Shown: positions 33,688 through 45,236 of the stretch, piece after piece
How positions within the stretch are numbered: position 1 is the first letter of the stretch
How the letters are laid out: the number at the start of each line of letters is the position of its first letter
Source: Pseudovirgaria hyperparasitica
Taxonomy: Eukaryota > Ascomycota > Dothideomycetes > Acrospermales > Acrospermaceae
Direction of reading: 5' to 3'
Assembly (NCBI RefSeq): GCF_010093815.1
Contig: NW_022985551.1
Coordinates: 2,057,087-2,121,086, forward strand
Length of the DNA: 64,000 nucleotides
Translations under genes and position numbers: made by a program
The notes under the pieces: model-generated
Seen by the model: only the letters and a program-made list of their open reading frames with translations
Databases searched by the model: none
Told to the model about the DNA's origin: nothing

Positions 33688-36600
33688 TCAGGTTGTATGC
33701 ATGTCGGAAGATGTAGGTGGGACAGGATGGACTTCAACTATAGATCCAGTGTTCATCGGATGTGGTGAGGTATCGAGACCCCATTTGTTCAGTTCTTCCC
33801 CACTGTCCACATAATTTTCTTCTATGTCGACAACGTGAACAGCTGGAAGCCCTGTCGTGGACTCATCATCTGAGCCACAATCATCCAATCGGGCTGACTC
33901 CGTTAAGGGCCCTAGTATTGTGGGTGGAGGTGATTTGGGTCGCAGTGGCTTTCCCGCGGCTGTTTTGCTGTCTTTTTGTGATATCGTCCTGAATAGGACA
34001 TGTGCTGGAGGTGTTGGACTTCGTGTCTGAAACTTGCTATGGACATCTTTTGAGCGAGAATGCGTTAACATCTCATCATCATCGTCGTCATCACAGGGAG
34101 GAGTGTCCCGTTTTGCATTGGTATGCTTCGATCCTGATATATATTCAATGGAACTGGCTTCATCCACAGATGAAGTTTCCGAGTCGCTGGCTAGCGCTTT
34201 TCGGATCGTATCGCCGAAAGAGTTCCTAGAATAACAATCATCGTCATCCGGATCCGTAAATGGCATAGCAGGTATCTCCTGTGAGATTGAGACCGGTACC
34301 ACCGAACCTTGCTTAGAGCTTGGTTCGACCAACCTCTCTTCGGATAATTTACAATCAGACAACGTCTTGTTCTCTGATGTATGCCGCGTTGATCCTCCAG
34401 CGCTGGTTGCCGCATTGGTCTCTACAGAATTAATAGGTATGCCAGTGGACTTGCTGGTGAGATCGTCCCTATTGGCTTCTCCATCCCATGGAGTTTTATG
34501 AAGATCGTGAGGCATTGATCGACTTGCCGGCAATATATCCTGTGTCCCACCATACGGATTGACAGGGCGATCACACCGTGGCAGAGCGGGTCCGCCTCCT
34601 CTGATACCGAGAACAGTCTGATGCGCTTCAAACTCCGCAGTGACGGTGATTTCGGAGTCGTCAGATATGGAGTCCAAGCTCTTGTTAGACTTACGGCCAT
34701 ATAGCCGCGCTTCGATTTCACATATCATTTCATCCGTAGCCTCTTCGCTCATAGTACCAGATTTAGAAGGACTTCGAGAAAACCAACCTTTGAACCGAGC
34801 TGGTAGACTGTGTCTATCACGCCGCACTTTTGGCTGCACAACGGGCTTCGGACTAGAAAGACCTTTCAAAGCCTTTCTTAGCTTTTGTTTTCGACGGGCT
34901 TTCACCAATAAGCGATGAATGAGATCTACCTCGGCAAGGTCCTCGACAGTCGTACCGATTCTTGCCATAAGATCGTAGAGCACGGGATCATCAGTGTAGT
35001 AGCTTTTGGACTTGGGGGTGTCATCCGGGGATCTTGGATCATCTGATGAGCCCTCCTCCTGTGTTCCTGCAAATCCTTCAACAGACGGAGGTTTCGGGCA
35101 TCGTTGACTTTCTAGGCCAAACCAAGCAAAGCTCTCCGTAATCCGTGGGTCAATTGAAGATAGATAGAGATCTTTCAGTGATTCAAGATGAGAGATCGAC
35201 ACATGCGATGATGCGTGACTACGCGATGTGTCGGATTGAAGCTGATGATCCGTCAGACTTTTGCTTCGCATGAGTCTGCGACGATGTTTGGCAGCCGATG
35301 AAGACTGTGGACTATCATCGAACAGTCCAAAATGGTCGCGGGCTTGTTGGATGTACTCCGGAATGAGCCCAGCCTCTCCCCAATTTGAACTTCGCTGGGT
35401 GAGTCTCGACGTGCATCTTTCACTCCGACTTGGCGGAGTGTCTACTACATCTCTACCAGGAACGCAATCAGCTTCAACATGGTAAGATCCATTAGCTTCC
35501 TCGTATCGTCTCTCTCTGTCAGCTCTAGACCGTTCAAACTCATCCTTGGGACCCATGCGAGCGGGCCGCGGAGAAGGCGTACAAAGTCTTGATTGCATCT
35601 GAGTCTTCGAGTTTGGAGGGCTACATGAATGGAGAGAATCTTTCGGGTCCGCGTTGGGCTCTGATGGTTCTCTCTTAGCCGTTGGACCCTCTGTCGACTC
35701 TATACCATTGAGTTCTTCACGCAGGCGGTCCAAAGTATCTCCACTCCTTCCAAGGATCCCAATACCACAATCCGGTGGCTTTGAAGCAATGCAGCTACTA
35801 GCAATTGGGAAAGGGTTTGCTGAGATCGGATAAAGGTCGGTGTAGGCCGGTGGGATCGGATCACTATAAGCTTCATCCATTGCCATTGTGGTCCCTGGCA
35901 TGGGAGTAGGCATCGGGTCTACTGCAAATCGCAGAGGTGAACCAGCAAGCGAGATATGCAATGTTTCGGACCTGGATTTGACTGCTGTGGGACTCGGCTC
36001 GTTCGCGACTAGGTCATCAAATGGACTAGGCTCCTGAGGTATACTTCCAACGATGAAATTTTGAGGAATAACGCGAGAAGGCTTGGGGGTATCGCTTCCC
36101 ATCGTACATTTCAAAGCTGATGGAACGACGATGGGAGAAGAGCGTGGTATATCAGCTGTGATATCGTTCCCTGTTTTCCAGAGAGAACCAAAGTCGCCCC
36201 ACTCGGACTGGTCAAGAGTGACAGAGGGCGCAACAGAGGGCGCTATGGGGAAGAAATCCGGCGTTGGAGTGGCATCTGATCGCTCCAAATGTGTATCCAT
36301 TAGAGTTTCATGGCCTTCAATGTCATCGGCGATTTGTACTGGTCTCCTCGAAGAAGGATGCCGTAACGTGTTTGACCAGAGACTGAATCTCGTTGATGAC
36401 GTCAGGGTTGCAATTGGCAATAGGCGTCGCTCATCGACTGATGAGATCGTGTTCCTTCTTTCCAAAGTCGTGGGCAAGTCTGGGGTCGATACATTGCGAG
36501 TGGGAAATTTGGAGCGTCTAAAGACAATTAGCTTGTTGTCACTGGAATGAGACATCTTTTCGAGGCACACATTTGCACGTCAGGGCTGCTCTGAGCCGAG

Positions 36601-36755
36601 TTGAACAAGCTAAGTAGACTCTTTTTGGCCTTGAGGCCTGTTTTGGTGAAGCCATACATGAGTTTCTTTGCAGAAAGCTTCGCGTTGCCCGAGGATGATC
36701 CTGGAGATCCATGATTGCTCGGTGGTGTATTTTCGTCGGTCCGTAGTAGACCCAT
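33688..36755 (-). CDS. Large, mostly disordered protein of unknown function (about 1004 aa, 2 exons)
   Basis: Exon 1 is 36755-36571 and exon 2 is 36517-33688. The 53-nt intron (GTGTGC...TTTAG, GCTAAT branch) is inferred because two overlapping frames must be joined; the junction reads SSPDVQIRSKFPTRN. The protein is rich in Ser, Thr, Pro, Asp and Arg, with many SP/TP sites, an Asp run (about DDDDDDEM), and no signal peptide or membrane helix. One better-ordered island follows DPVLYDLMARIGTTVEDLAEVDLIHRLL and continues KARRKQKLRKALKGLSSPKP, then ARFKGWFSRSPSK. It may be a short helical, basic binding region. I recognise no domain. A cytosolic or nuclear phospho-regulated scaffold is conceivable, but that is only composition. 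Confidence 0.65.
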
Positions 36756-37491
36756 GGTAGCAGATGATCGGTAGACTACATGGAACAGAGACGTGAAACC
36801 CTTACAAAGAAGGACAACAGGTAATGATGGCGCTCGTGCCGGAATGTGAGAGCATACGACAGTAGTACAGTGAGCGGATGATAGTGTCCGAGATGTTGAT
36901 GGAGAAAAGGGAACACGGGAATGAATGAAGCAGGGAGAAGGCGATCTACTTTCAGAACTTACCTATGTTTTTAATGGTGATGGCAAGGGCACTCTCCATG
37001 TTGTTCAGGCATATCAGACCAGAGAAGGAGAGGCTATGCACCTGCGCCTGCGGTGCTGCCGTCAGAAGTACTTGTTCTTCACATGTTGTCAAAGTTTGAT
37101 CTCTAAGTAATTTATATAGCTGGTTCGAATCCACGGACTGAGGCTGTACGAATGGCTCCAACCAATTGATACATTATCATAAGGGTACTTTGCTGTGTTG
37201 TGTCAGCGTGTTGTAGCCTTTGAGGTTGGAGTCGGAGTCATAGTGTGGGCCTGAGGCTGACTACGCGACTCGCGTAAGGGCCCAAGCTCCGAATTAAATT
37301 CATCCTGGCTCTAGCTGGAGCGCGTTTTCCTAGTACTTACCCAACGGCTCCACTCCAAAGCCCGCAAGCGCTCATTCATCTCTACGATACTCACTGCAGC
37401 GCAATAAATCCACGACGGCATATAGAGCGAAGTCCTACAGCTGACGGTCCGATATTTTGATCCTTAAATACTTCGCCCACTCTCAGCAGCC
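36756..37491. other. Divergent intergenic region
   Basis: It holds the promoters of the large unknown gene (minus) and the ALY/REF-like gene (plus). A tRNA-like T-loop sequence near 37132 was rejected. No other feature is seen. Confidence 0.45.
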
Positions 37492-38576
37492 ATGGCTGCC
37501 ACAAAGGACAAGCTGTCTTTGGATGACATGCTCAAAGCAGGTACAATTTGCGGGGTTTCAGCGCTGCATGCATGTCGTACTGACAGGTCACAGACAGGAA
37601 AAAGAAGAAGAACGAGGAACTTTTCAACTCTATCAGGAACAAGGATAGGAGAACAAGTGCGCCCGGAGCTGGTGTGGTAAACTCCAAACGAGGCGGAGCT
37701 GGAGCAAGCCTCGCGAGCAGAATAGGCATTAATAAGGTCCGCAGAGCTTGATCCCGAATACTTTCTCGTCGCAGTAGGCCATACTAATGCTCATGTTCTC
37801 TAGCGCTCTAACTCGGTTCAAAATCTGAAGACCAGTGCTCGTGGCGGTCGAAGCTCTCAATTGGCACGTACCAACTCTACTTCAAATTTTGAGCGAGGAA
37901 ACAAACTCTACGCCCAACTGCAAAGTCAGTCTGGTAGTAACATCGGACAAATCTCAAGTGTTACGAGCCCACTTGGGCACACCGGTGAGATCAGCATAAG
38001 AGGACGAGCCAGCCCTCCAGCCTACACGGTTGTCGCCAGCAACTTCGCGCCCGGAACGACAGCCAGCGATATCGAGTCCGTGATGTCCCCGTTTGGCGAC
38101 CTGAAAAGCTGTAGGCTCATCAGTGCCGTGCCTACCGTGATAGCGGAGCTGGCGTTCAGCGAGCGCTCTGCGGCACAGAACGTGATCGACTACTTCAACA
38201 ACAAAAAGGTAACCTTCGATCACACCTTCTAGTTACTCTCGGACTAATGCTTGTGTAGGCTGATGGTCGACTACTATACGTGTTTCTGAAGGACTCAGTC
38301 TCGAATACGCATCCGTCCAAGCCTCAATCTCGCCCTGAGGTCGTCCGGCCAAATCCTCAAAGGGATGTAATGGATGTAGATATGGAAGACGATCAACGAA
38401 ACATTCAGGTACGAAGAGCAGACCCGTCGCTGCAAGATGGGAGATACGGTTTCGGTGACAACAACTACACGGCTAATGGTAGTGGAAGACGAAGGGATCA
38501 CACCTTTCAAGGATCGGGTTTAAGGTCTGATGATATGATAGGTCGAGGTCGCGGCTTCAGGAGACGAGGGAACTGA
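37492..38576 (+). CDS. ALY/REF (Yra1/Mlo3)-like RNA-binding protein with one RRM (304 aa, 4 exons)
   Basis: Probable nuclear mRNA-export adaptor. Exons: 37492-37540, 37594-37736, 37804-38218 by frame (true end 38208) and 38259-38576; the introns are 53, 67 and 50 nt. The second has a weak GTCCGC donor but a TACTAAT branch. The N-terminus LSLDDMLKADRKKKKNEELF resembles the UAP56-binding motif of REF proteins. An Arg/Gly/Ser-rich linker and a single RRM (about 155-230) follow: AYTVVASNFAPGTTASDIES, FGDLKSCRLI, VIAELAFSER, ADGRLLYVFLKD. An RG/Arg-rich tail ends GRGRGFRRRGN. Its RNP1 is weak. Another RRM protein of unknown role is the alternative. Confidence 0.78.
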
Positions 38577-39029
38577 AGCCCTTGACGTTGGAATTGGGGT
38601 TACAAGCGATAAGGGACTATGAATGCTGGATACCTTGTTCTCCTGCTATGTATCAAGAGATCACTTACCGAGTTCATGATGGAGAAGGTCTGGCACACAG
38701 GCTTGGTATTACTCGGTCACCCTTCGCATGCTGAGCTGGAGTCATCTTGAAGCACTCTTATAATATCTGGACGACATGTTATATCTGGTTGATATGTCTC
38801 CTTCTCAGGCTCCCGACCCTTCCGGTTGTATACATAGAAATCTGAGATGATCAACTTTTGTGTCGCAATTACCGTATAAGTACTAGTCTGATCGGTCGGA
38901 GTACCCTTAGCCTCCCACTGACCCGCAAACGACCAACAGGACCTCCGTGAGAACCAAAGCTAGGTTTCAAGTCCCCTGGGGATAGTTCCCAAAAAGTAAC
39001 ATTGGTGGCAACAGTATCACGATCAGAGG
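38577..39029. other. Short intergenic region
   Basis: About 450 bp between two plus-strand genes, expected to contain the terminator of one and the promoter of the other. No distinct motif is seen. Confidence 0.4.
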
Positions 39030-40015
39030 ATGGCTGAGAATGATAATACAGAGTGGGACGAAGCCCAATGTAAGGAAGCACTTGGTCGCCTTGAGAGGCT
39101 TCAAGAGCAGGTTAGTATGGGCTATGTGTTCCTCATGACTGCTGCAACTACTAATCATTCTTTCTCAAGCTGGACTGTCTGCGTCCGTGTATTCCACATA
39201 TCCTTGACCTGCTTCGCAACCCGCAGCCATCGCCTCAGCATCTCGTGAACGAATATAAGGAGACTGCTATTGGCTCATCAAGAAAACTTACTGCTTTCAA
39301 AGCAGCATGGGAGTCACAAGAGACGAGAAAGATCATGGGCCAAGCGCAACAGAGTTTTCGAAATGATATGGATCTGACAGCAGGCTACCAAGTCCCTCAT
39401 TACGGCTGGGCCAACGCAATGGAGCACACAATCGCGACAGAAATCAAGAACGAATCAAATGAGAATCAAAATTCTGAGTCCGATGAGTCGGAAGTAGATG
39501 TGTCGGTTGTAGTCAAAGACTTCAGAAATAAATATCCACATATCAAGATTATTACCGAATCAGAAAACAGCGTGCTTAAGGTGCGTAGTTGATACAAGTG
39601 TGGGCAGTTCTATACTGAAACATTTAGATTCGTGTCCCTTTCGACCTCTCAGCACTCAGATTCACTATTTCGAGAAACATCAATCTGGACGAGGACAAAG
39701 CACTCAAAGTACAATGTGGGGGTTCTGGTTCATTCTCTGCGGCTGTGACAAGATGTATAGCTTCAAGACCATCGCCTAATCATCTGCCTCGCCTTTTGGT
39801 ATGTCCAGCAGTATCATATACGAACAAGTATCTGACAGTAATAGGACATGATAGCAGCGTTTCATAATTCTGGCTACAATCCCTGCGCTCGTTGCAAAAA
39901 GATTATTGATGACAATGGGTTGAAGCCTGCTGCACGACGATCAAGATCTCCAAAACCTCTCGGTGCTGATGACCTTTCCTCCTGGGAGTCCTGGCACGAA
40001 GGCTGTCTCAATTGA
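39030..40015 (+). CDS. MED27: MED27-like subunit of the Mediator complex (277 aa, 4 exons)
   Basis: Possible tail-module subunit of Mediator, linking transcription factors to RNA polymerase II. Exons: 39030-39110, 39170-39580, 39628-39798 and 39845-40015; introns are 59, 47 and 46 nt and all junctions are phase 0. The N-terminal half is helical and coiled-coil-like (EAQCKEALGRLERLQEQLDCLR, PHILDLLRNPQPSPQHLVNEY). The C-terminus contains the cysteine pair of the Med27 tail: HNSGYNPCARCKKIIDDNGLKP. The C-terminal CxxC with a following aliphatic run is my main reason for the call. The rest is poorly conserved in this family, so I keep moderate confidence. It converges with the next gene, with stop codons only about 33 bp apart. 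Confidence 0.6.
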
Positions 40016-40048
40016 TCTTGACGTAACTTTGGCAAGTCATACCCCAGA

Positions 40049-40588
40049 TCAATGCTGGATCCAGTGAGGAAACTCTTGCCACTGGGAGTATGTGCCGTCA
40101 TATCCTCGCCACCTGGCTGCAATCGGCCAACGTCGCTTGTCGTTAGAGCCTCTCCAGACGGCATCTGAGTATGTCAAAGGGTTGACACTTCCGTACCTAC
40201 GACTACGGAAATCGTACCTCTGATACGGCCGCTTTTGATAGAGCTTGACCCATGGCGCTGGTCTCAGGTTATTGTTGTCGAAATTCGGATCGTTTAACCG
40301 TGGATCTCTCTCGCTCGGGACATCCTCCATGTACTCCCATTGAGACCAGTGGGAACGGAGTGGGCGATGATCTTTTGCCATCCCTGCATGACCACTCGTT
40401 GTCATGTATATGTCAGGTCCTTTATCTCCCAAAATGTCTTTCATTCGGCCCCATTTCGAACCATTCTTCCCATCCTTGGGCCAGACCATCGCATGGTGCG
40501 GCTTAAACTTTCGTAAGGGCACACCATTCTGGACCCAGCCAACTCCAGGTACGAGGCCAATGTGTCCGAGAGGATTGGGATTCGCCAT
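40049..40588 (-). CDS. Hypothetical basic, Trp-rich protein (179 aa, single exon)
   Basis: An uninterrupted frame from MANPNPLGHIGLVPGVGWV to QEFPHWIQH. It contains 13 or so Trp residues and many basic and aromatic residues (KPHHAMVWPKDGKNGSKWGRM, RSHWSQWEYMEDVPSERDPR, QKRPYQRYDFRSRRYGS). Codon use and composition look coding. No signal peptide or membrane helix is evident. I do not recognise a family. Basic, compact proteins of this size are often mitochondrial or ribosome-associated, but nothing here proves that. An optional 42-nt phase-0 GT-AG segment near 40170-40211 would shorten it or alter the tail. Confidence 0.6.
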   Translation of the reverse strand: MANPNPLGHIGLVPGVGWVQNGVPLRKFKPHHAMVWPKDGKNGSKWGRMKDILGDKGPDIYMTTSGHAGMAKDHRPLRSHWSQWEYMEDVPSERDPRLNDPNFDNNNLRPAPWVKLYQKRPYQRYDFRSRRYGSVNPLTYSDAVWRGSNDKRRWPIAARWRGYDGTYSQWQEFPHWIQH

Positions 40589-41621
40589 GACTTCGAAGGG
40601 AGATTGATGAACTTGAGGTGTTATATAAGGCCCCTGAGGATGTGAAGAGCTTTTTTCGATACAAGGAGACTATACCGGCAGGATTGAAGATAGCAGAGGC
40701 TGTTTCAACGCAGAGGAGAAAGCGAGATTCGTGCTTCATTTGTTATATCTGTTCACACGGCCAGGTGGCAGCTGTTTGAGACGCAAACGTTTTGGGCGTG
40801 CACTGAAAGCAAACCACTATGGCACGCATCGCTGGCTTGACATCCACACGATAGTAGCATTCATTGACGAACAATCCGCGCATGCTTCTCCAAGGGTCGA
40901 CGGAACCTAGAGACCTGCATGGCCAGTGGAAAAGTCCTGGTGATTCGTCCTTCTACACGCCCAAGATTTAGGCAAGCTTGAGGATTTCTGCAGAGAGAAG
41001 CCAGGAAATGACTTGGCAAATATAGTTGTTCAATTGCTATAGGACAGCCTGCGAGATTTTATAACTGAGAAAGATCTGAGCCCACTATGTAGGTTATAGC
41101 ATGACTTTAAATTCATATGTTTCTCTTGTTCGTTTAGACATGGTAGAATTCTCACATCAAGCGAGATTTTCAGCAACTCAATTGAACATAAACTGGTGAG
41201 GCTAAGTGTGACCATTGCCAATTGACGGCAATGAGGATGTGTCACCCGTTGCTTTCAGATATGCTGTATGATATGCTCTAGCGTGATTTTAGAGATTAGG
41301 AAAGCCAAATCCTACTTTGAGCAGTAAGAGAACTTCATGTAAGAGTCGGACGTTGATCTAAATGTCTCTTGGTTCCAGTAGCAAATCATTAGATTCAAGA
41401 TTAATTAGTGTCTGTCTGGTCATCCTCGTACGGAACAACTTCGGCGTTTGGAGCTCTATCCAGCTACCTCGCGCGACGAGCTCACCAAAAGTTGTAGTAA
41501 CTCTCGCAATTTACTCTCTGCCTACCTCCAGCGCGTTCTCCGGCGCCCAATAAAGCGCGTAGCCGCTTCTTGTTACTCTCTATACCCTAGAGCCTCTCGA
41601 ACTCTTTCCTGTCACTCCACC
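40589..41621. other. Divergent intergenic region upstream of NIC96
   Basis: 1.03 kb, AT-rich in its middle (about 41030-41400). The frame that enters NIC96 is open from 41448, but the first family-like residues start at the ATG at 41622. No other gene is supported. Confidence 0.45.
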
Positions 41622-44600
41622 ATGTCAGGCTTGTTCGGCAATCTAGGCGGCCAAAACAAACCAGCAGTAAGTGGATTGTTCGGTAACAGCGCAACTACAG
41701 CGCCAGCATCTACAACAAAACCAGCGCCAGTATTTGGGTCCGTAACCCCTTCGGTTCCTCAAAATCAGAACAGCAGTCTGTTTGGCTCAACAGCAGCCCA
41801 GCCGCAACAAGCAGGGATTGGTTTTGGCAACCCTCCAGCGACCACGACATCACAATCGACAGCGATTTTTGGGGGAAGCTTGGGCGCTACACCCGCGTTC
41901 GGAAATACAGGACAGTCAAAACCAAACCTCTTTGGTGGTGCCCAGACGAATACGACATCACAATCGACCGGATTATTTGGAGGAGGAGCGGGTGCTACGC
42001 CAGCGTTTGGAAATGTAGGGACAGCAAATGCGGCCAGCAATCCGCCCGCTGGAAACAGCTTATTTGGAGGGTTGGGAAGCAATACCTCGCAGTCACAACC
42101 AGGTCAGCAATCCATTGGTGGAAGCCTTTTCAGCTCGACGTTTGGAGCTCCGCCGCAGGGGCAAACACAACAGCAGCAATCGCAACCGCAATCGTCAGGC
42201 TCGCTCTCGCAATCAACCACGGCTCCTTCGCAATCTGCCTACTTTGACCATCTCCTCGAACGAGGGAAGAAAAGGAATCGACAACAGAATGATGCAGGGC
42301 AATTCAACGAGCTCCCGAGCCTACAGCTTGGTCTTGGGGACATTGCTAGAAAAGTGCGCAACCTAGGCGCAAGCGGAGCACCAATAGCTCAAGCGCGCGA
42401 CAGCAAAGCGTGAGTAAACGCAGTCATTGTAATGTGCACATACTTATCGGAGACATTAGACACTATTTACTTGCAGCGTCAGGCGTTTCGACAGGAGCTG
42501 CGTTGAAAGACCTCAATTCGTTCAAGGCGCAAGCTGGGATCGGGGCAGCGGTGTCTTCCCAGGCCGCAGATACCGACGTAGACACGTACATTGCCAATCT
42601 CCAATCACAATCCACACTTGCTATGATTGCAGAGGGTTTGGAGCAGTCCAAGCGCGACTTCGATACATTTCTGGAAGACAACGTTCAGATGGAATGGGAT
42701 GCGCAACGTAAACGTATATACGAACACCTTGGCCTGTCTAAGCCACATGAGGACATAGATGGCGAACATAACTCTCCGAATCCAGCAGTCCGGGGCGCTT
42801 TTGGGAAATCTAGCCGTCGGAATCGATTAGGAGGTACCACAAATGGTGCGGGAATGTCTCTCAGGGGAGCAAACATGGGTCGATCAGTCATTGGGACACC
42901 CAGCAATAGCCGATTTGGCAGAAGTCATGCGGGAGCAGACACCGGCGATAAATCAGGTCCTGGTGCTCAGCCAGAGAATCCATTGACCCGTGGCAAGCAA
43001 GAGAAGTTTGCAGAGAAGGTCAGGGGTCTGAACACAGCGAGGGATAGAGACTGGACTTATGCTATTCTGGCGCAATTCTCCGAAGTCGAGTCACAGTCTG
43101 GAACAGACGTGAATAAGATCCATCTCAGGAAATTGGAACTATGCTAATGGTTGACCAGACTTCGCAACAATACGTAGATGCCTATAAGGCACTCATGAAC
43201 ATCACTGGAGAAGTTGCGACGGAACGTCCGACTGATCCTGGGTCGATAAGGGAACGACAGTATGCGAAAGCATACTTAGATGATAGCACAAACACGGCCG
43301 ACAGCATTCATATACGCAAGCGCATTCTGAGTGGATCACTCAAGTTTTTGGAAAACAAGTTCGTCTCCATGGGTAAAGCGCCAGAGCTGAAGCTAACCAG
43401 CATTCTATCAGATTTTTACTCGACGTACAAAATGCGGTCGACAAGAATCGACAAGAAGCAGCTCCAGGCGGTGTTCCATCAATCATCAGTACCGTACGTG
43501 CTTACATCACACTTCGTGCGAATCGCAAAGAGCTCTGCAAGAATCCCGATCTACTCCAAATAGTAGGGGATGACTACTGTTGGGTAGTAGTCTTCTATCT
43601 GCTCAGAGCTGGCCTGAACTCAGAAGCCGTCAACTATGTCAAGGAACGTGAGCGCGCTTTCCGGGCATTTGATCGTCGCTTTCTAGAGTACATCACAGCT
43701 TATGCGAAAGATCCCGAGCGAAGGTTGCCGCGTGAGAAGCAACAAAGCTGCAGTAACGAGTTCAAGAACCGCATGCAGAATCCAGACCTAGATCCCTACC
43801 GCCAGGCCTGTAACAAGATAGTTGGACGCTGTGATCTTGGAAGGCGCACTCTTGGAGAACTTACTCAAGGTATGGATGACTGGGTATGGCTACAGTTCAA
43901 TCTAGCCCGCGAAACCAATCGTGTCGAAGACAGTGCGGGTGAGGCCTTTGGTCTGGACGAATTGAGGAGTACAATGGCCGAAATTGGCAAGAAGCATTTT
44001 CCTCTGGGCACCGAGGGCACCAACGGCTTTACAGTGTTCTTCTTCTTACAGATTCTGGCGGGCATGTTTGAAGAGGCTGTAAGCTACCTGTACCAACACA
44101 ACTATGTATCGGCCGTCCACTTCGCCATCGCTCTTAGCTACTATGGGCTTCTTCGCGCCTCAGACTTTGCTACATCCGGCTCGGAGATCCTCACCTTTAC
44201 GACACGGAACAAACCACAGCTCAATTTTGCTCGTATGATTGGTCTCTACACTATGGACTTTCGGGCTGCCAAGTCAGATGTCGCTGTCGAGTATCTTATC
44301 CTCATTGCTCTCAACGCCGATCTGCCCGGTCAACTCGGCCAAACCCACACCGATGTTTGCCAGGAAGCTCTTCGGGAGCTCGTTCTCGAAACGCGTGAAT
44401 TCGCGTCTCTGATCGGCGACATCCGCAACGATGGCCAACGTATCAAAGGCGCCATCGAACGCCGTCTTCGCTTAGTCAAGCTCCAGTCGGACAATGACTT
44501 CCTGCGCAAGGTGACCATCAACGCAGCACATGTCGCCGACAGCAACGGCCGCATGACCGATGCCGTGCTTCTCTACTACCTCTCTAACGAAATGTCCAAA

Positions 44601-45236
44601 GCCTTCGACGCCGTTCTACGCGTCGTGTTCGAATACCTCGCCACCGACCTGGGCACGTCCGCCACAATCGAGCCCCTGAAGCCACGCGCGACAGACACGC
44701 AGGCCAACGCACCAACAAACAGTAGTCTCAGTCTCCTCGCAACTGAAGACCCCCTGCAGCTTGGCGAAGCCTTCAAACAGCTGCGCGAGCGCTGGGGTGA
44801 CGTGAACAACTATACTACGCAGACCATGGAGCAGGACGCGCTCTTGAACGTCCAACTGCTCATGGTCAAAGCGAAGCGGCTCGTCGAGGCTGGGAACTGG
44901 GGCGCGGCGCTGGACTGCATGACTCAATCCAACATCCTCCCACTCTCAGCCAAAGGAAACACAGCAGCCATCCGGCAGAGCGTGACCAACATGAACCAGT
45001 GGGACTACATCATGCGCAATGCCGGCAACTTCATTCTCTGGGCCATCCTGTGCTGCGGCAAGCAGCGCGAGGTGATTATGCAGCGACAGTACGAGAATGC
45101 GCAGAGCAAGAATGTGGCGGACGACTTGCTGCAGAAGGCGCGGGATCTCATGGTGTTTGCGGGCCTGGTCCGGTATAAGCTGAGCCCGAGGGTGTACGAG
45201 GCGTTGGCGGAGGTGGGGCAGGATGTTGGTGTTTGA
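41622..45236 (+). CDS. NIC96: Nucleoporin NIC96 (NUP93 homologue), with one unresolved internal junction
   Basis: Scaffold component of the nuclear pore inner ring that anchors the Nsp1 complex. Exon 1 (41622-42409) encodes FG-type repeats (GLFGN, SLFGS, IFGG, LFGGA, LFGGLG) and a Gln/Ser-rich linker. The next segment, FDHLLERGKKRNRQQ and LPSLQLGLGDIARKVRNLG, matches the Nic96 entry to the helical domain. Intron 1 is 42410-42459, giving SKAHYLLAASGVSTG. Exon 2 ends at 43108, and intron 2 is 43109-43158. From 43159 the frame holds to about 43500. The downstream frame YITLRANRKELCKNPDLLQ... to 45236 is also clearly coding, but they differ by one frame. A 53- or 65-nt intron ending at the AG at 43491 would join them as TVRAYITLRANR. 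The alpha-solenoid body (VSYLYQHNYVSAVHFAIALSYYGLL and others) is typical. Confidence 0.88.

Noticed and set aside
37132-37142. T-loop-like GGTTCGAATCC
   Set aside because: The flanking bases cannot form the five-pair T-stem, and no A-box, anticodon arm or acceptor pairing is present upstream.
43491-43560. NIC96 continuing as VPYVLTSHFVRIAKSS to the stop at 43561
   Set aside because: The other frame, YITLRANRKELCKNPDLL, runs without a stop into the clearly conserved body of NIC96.
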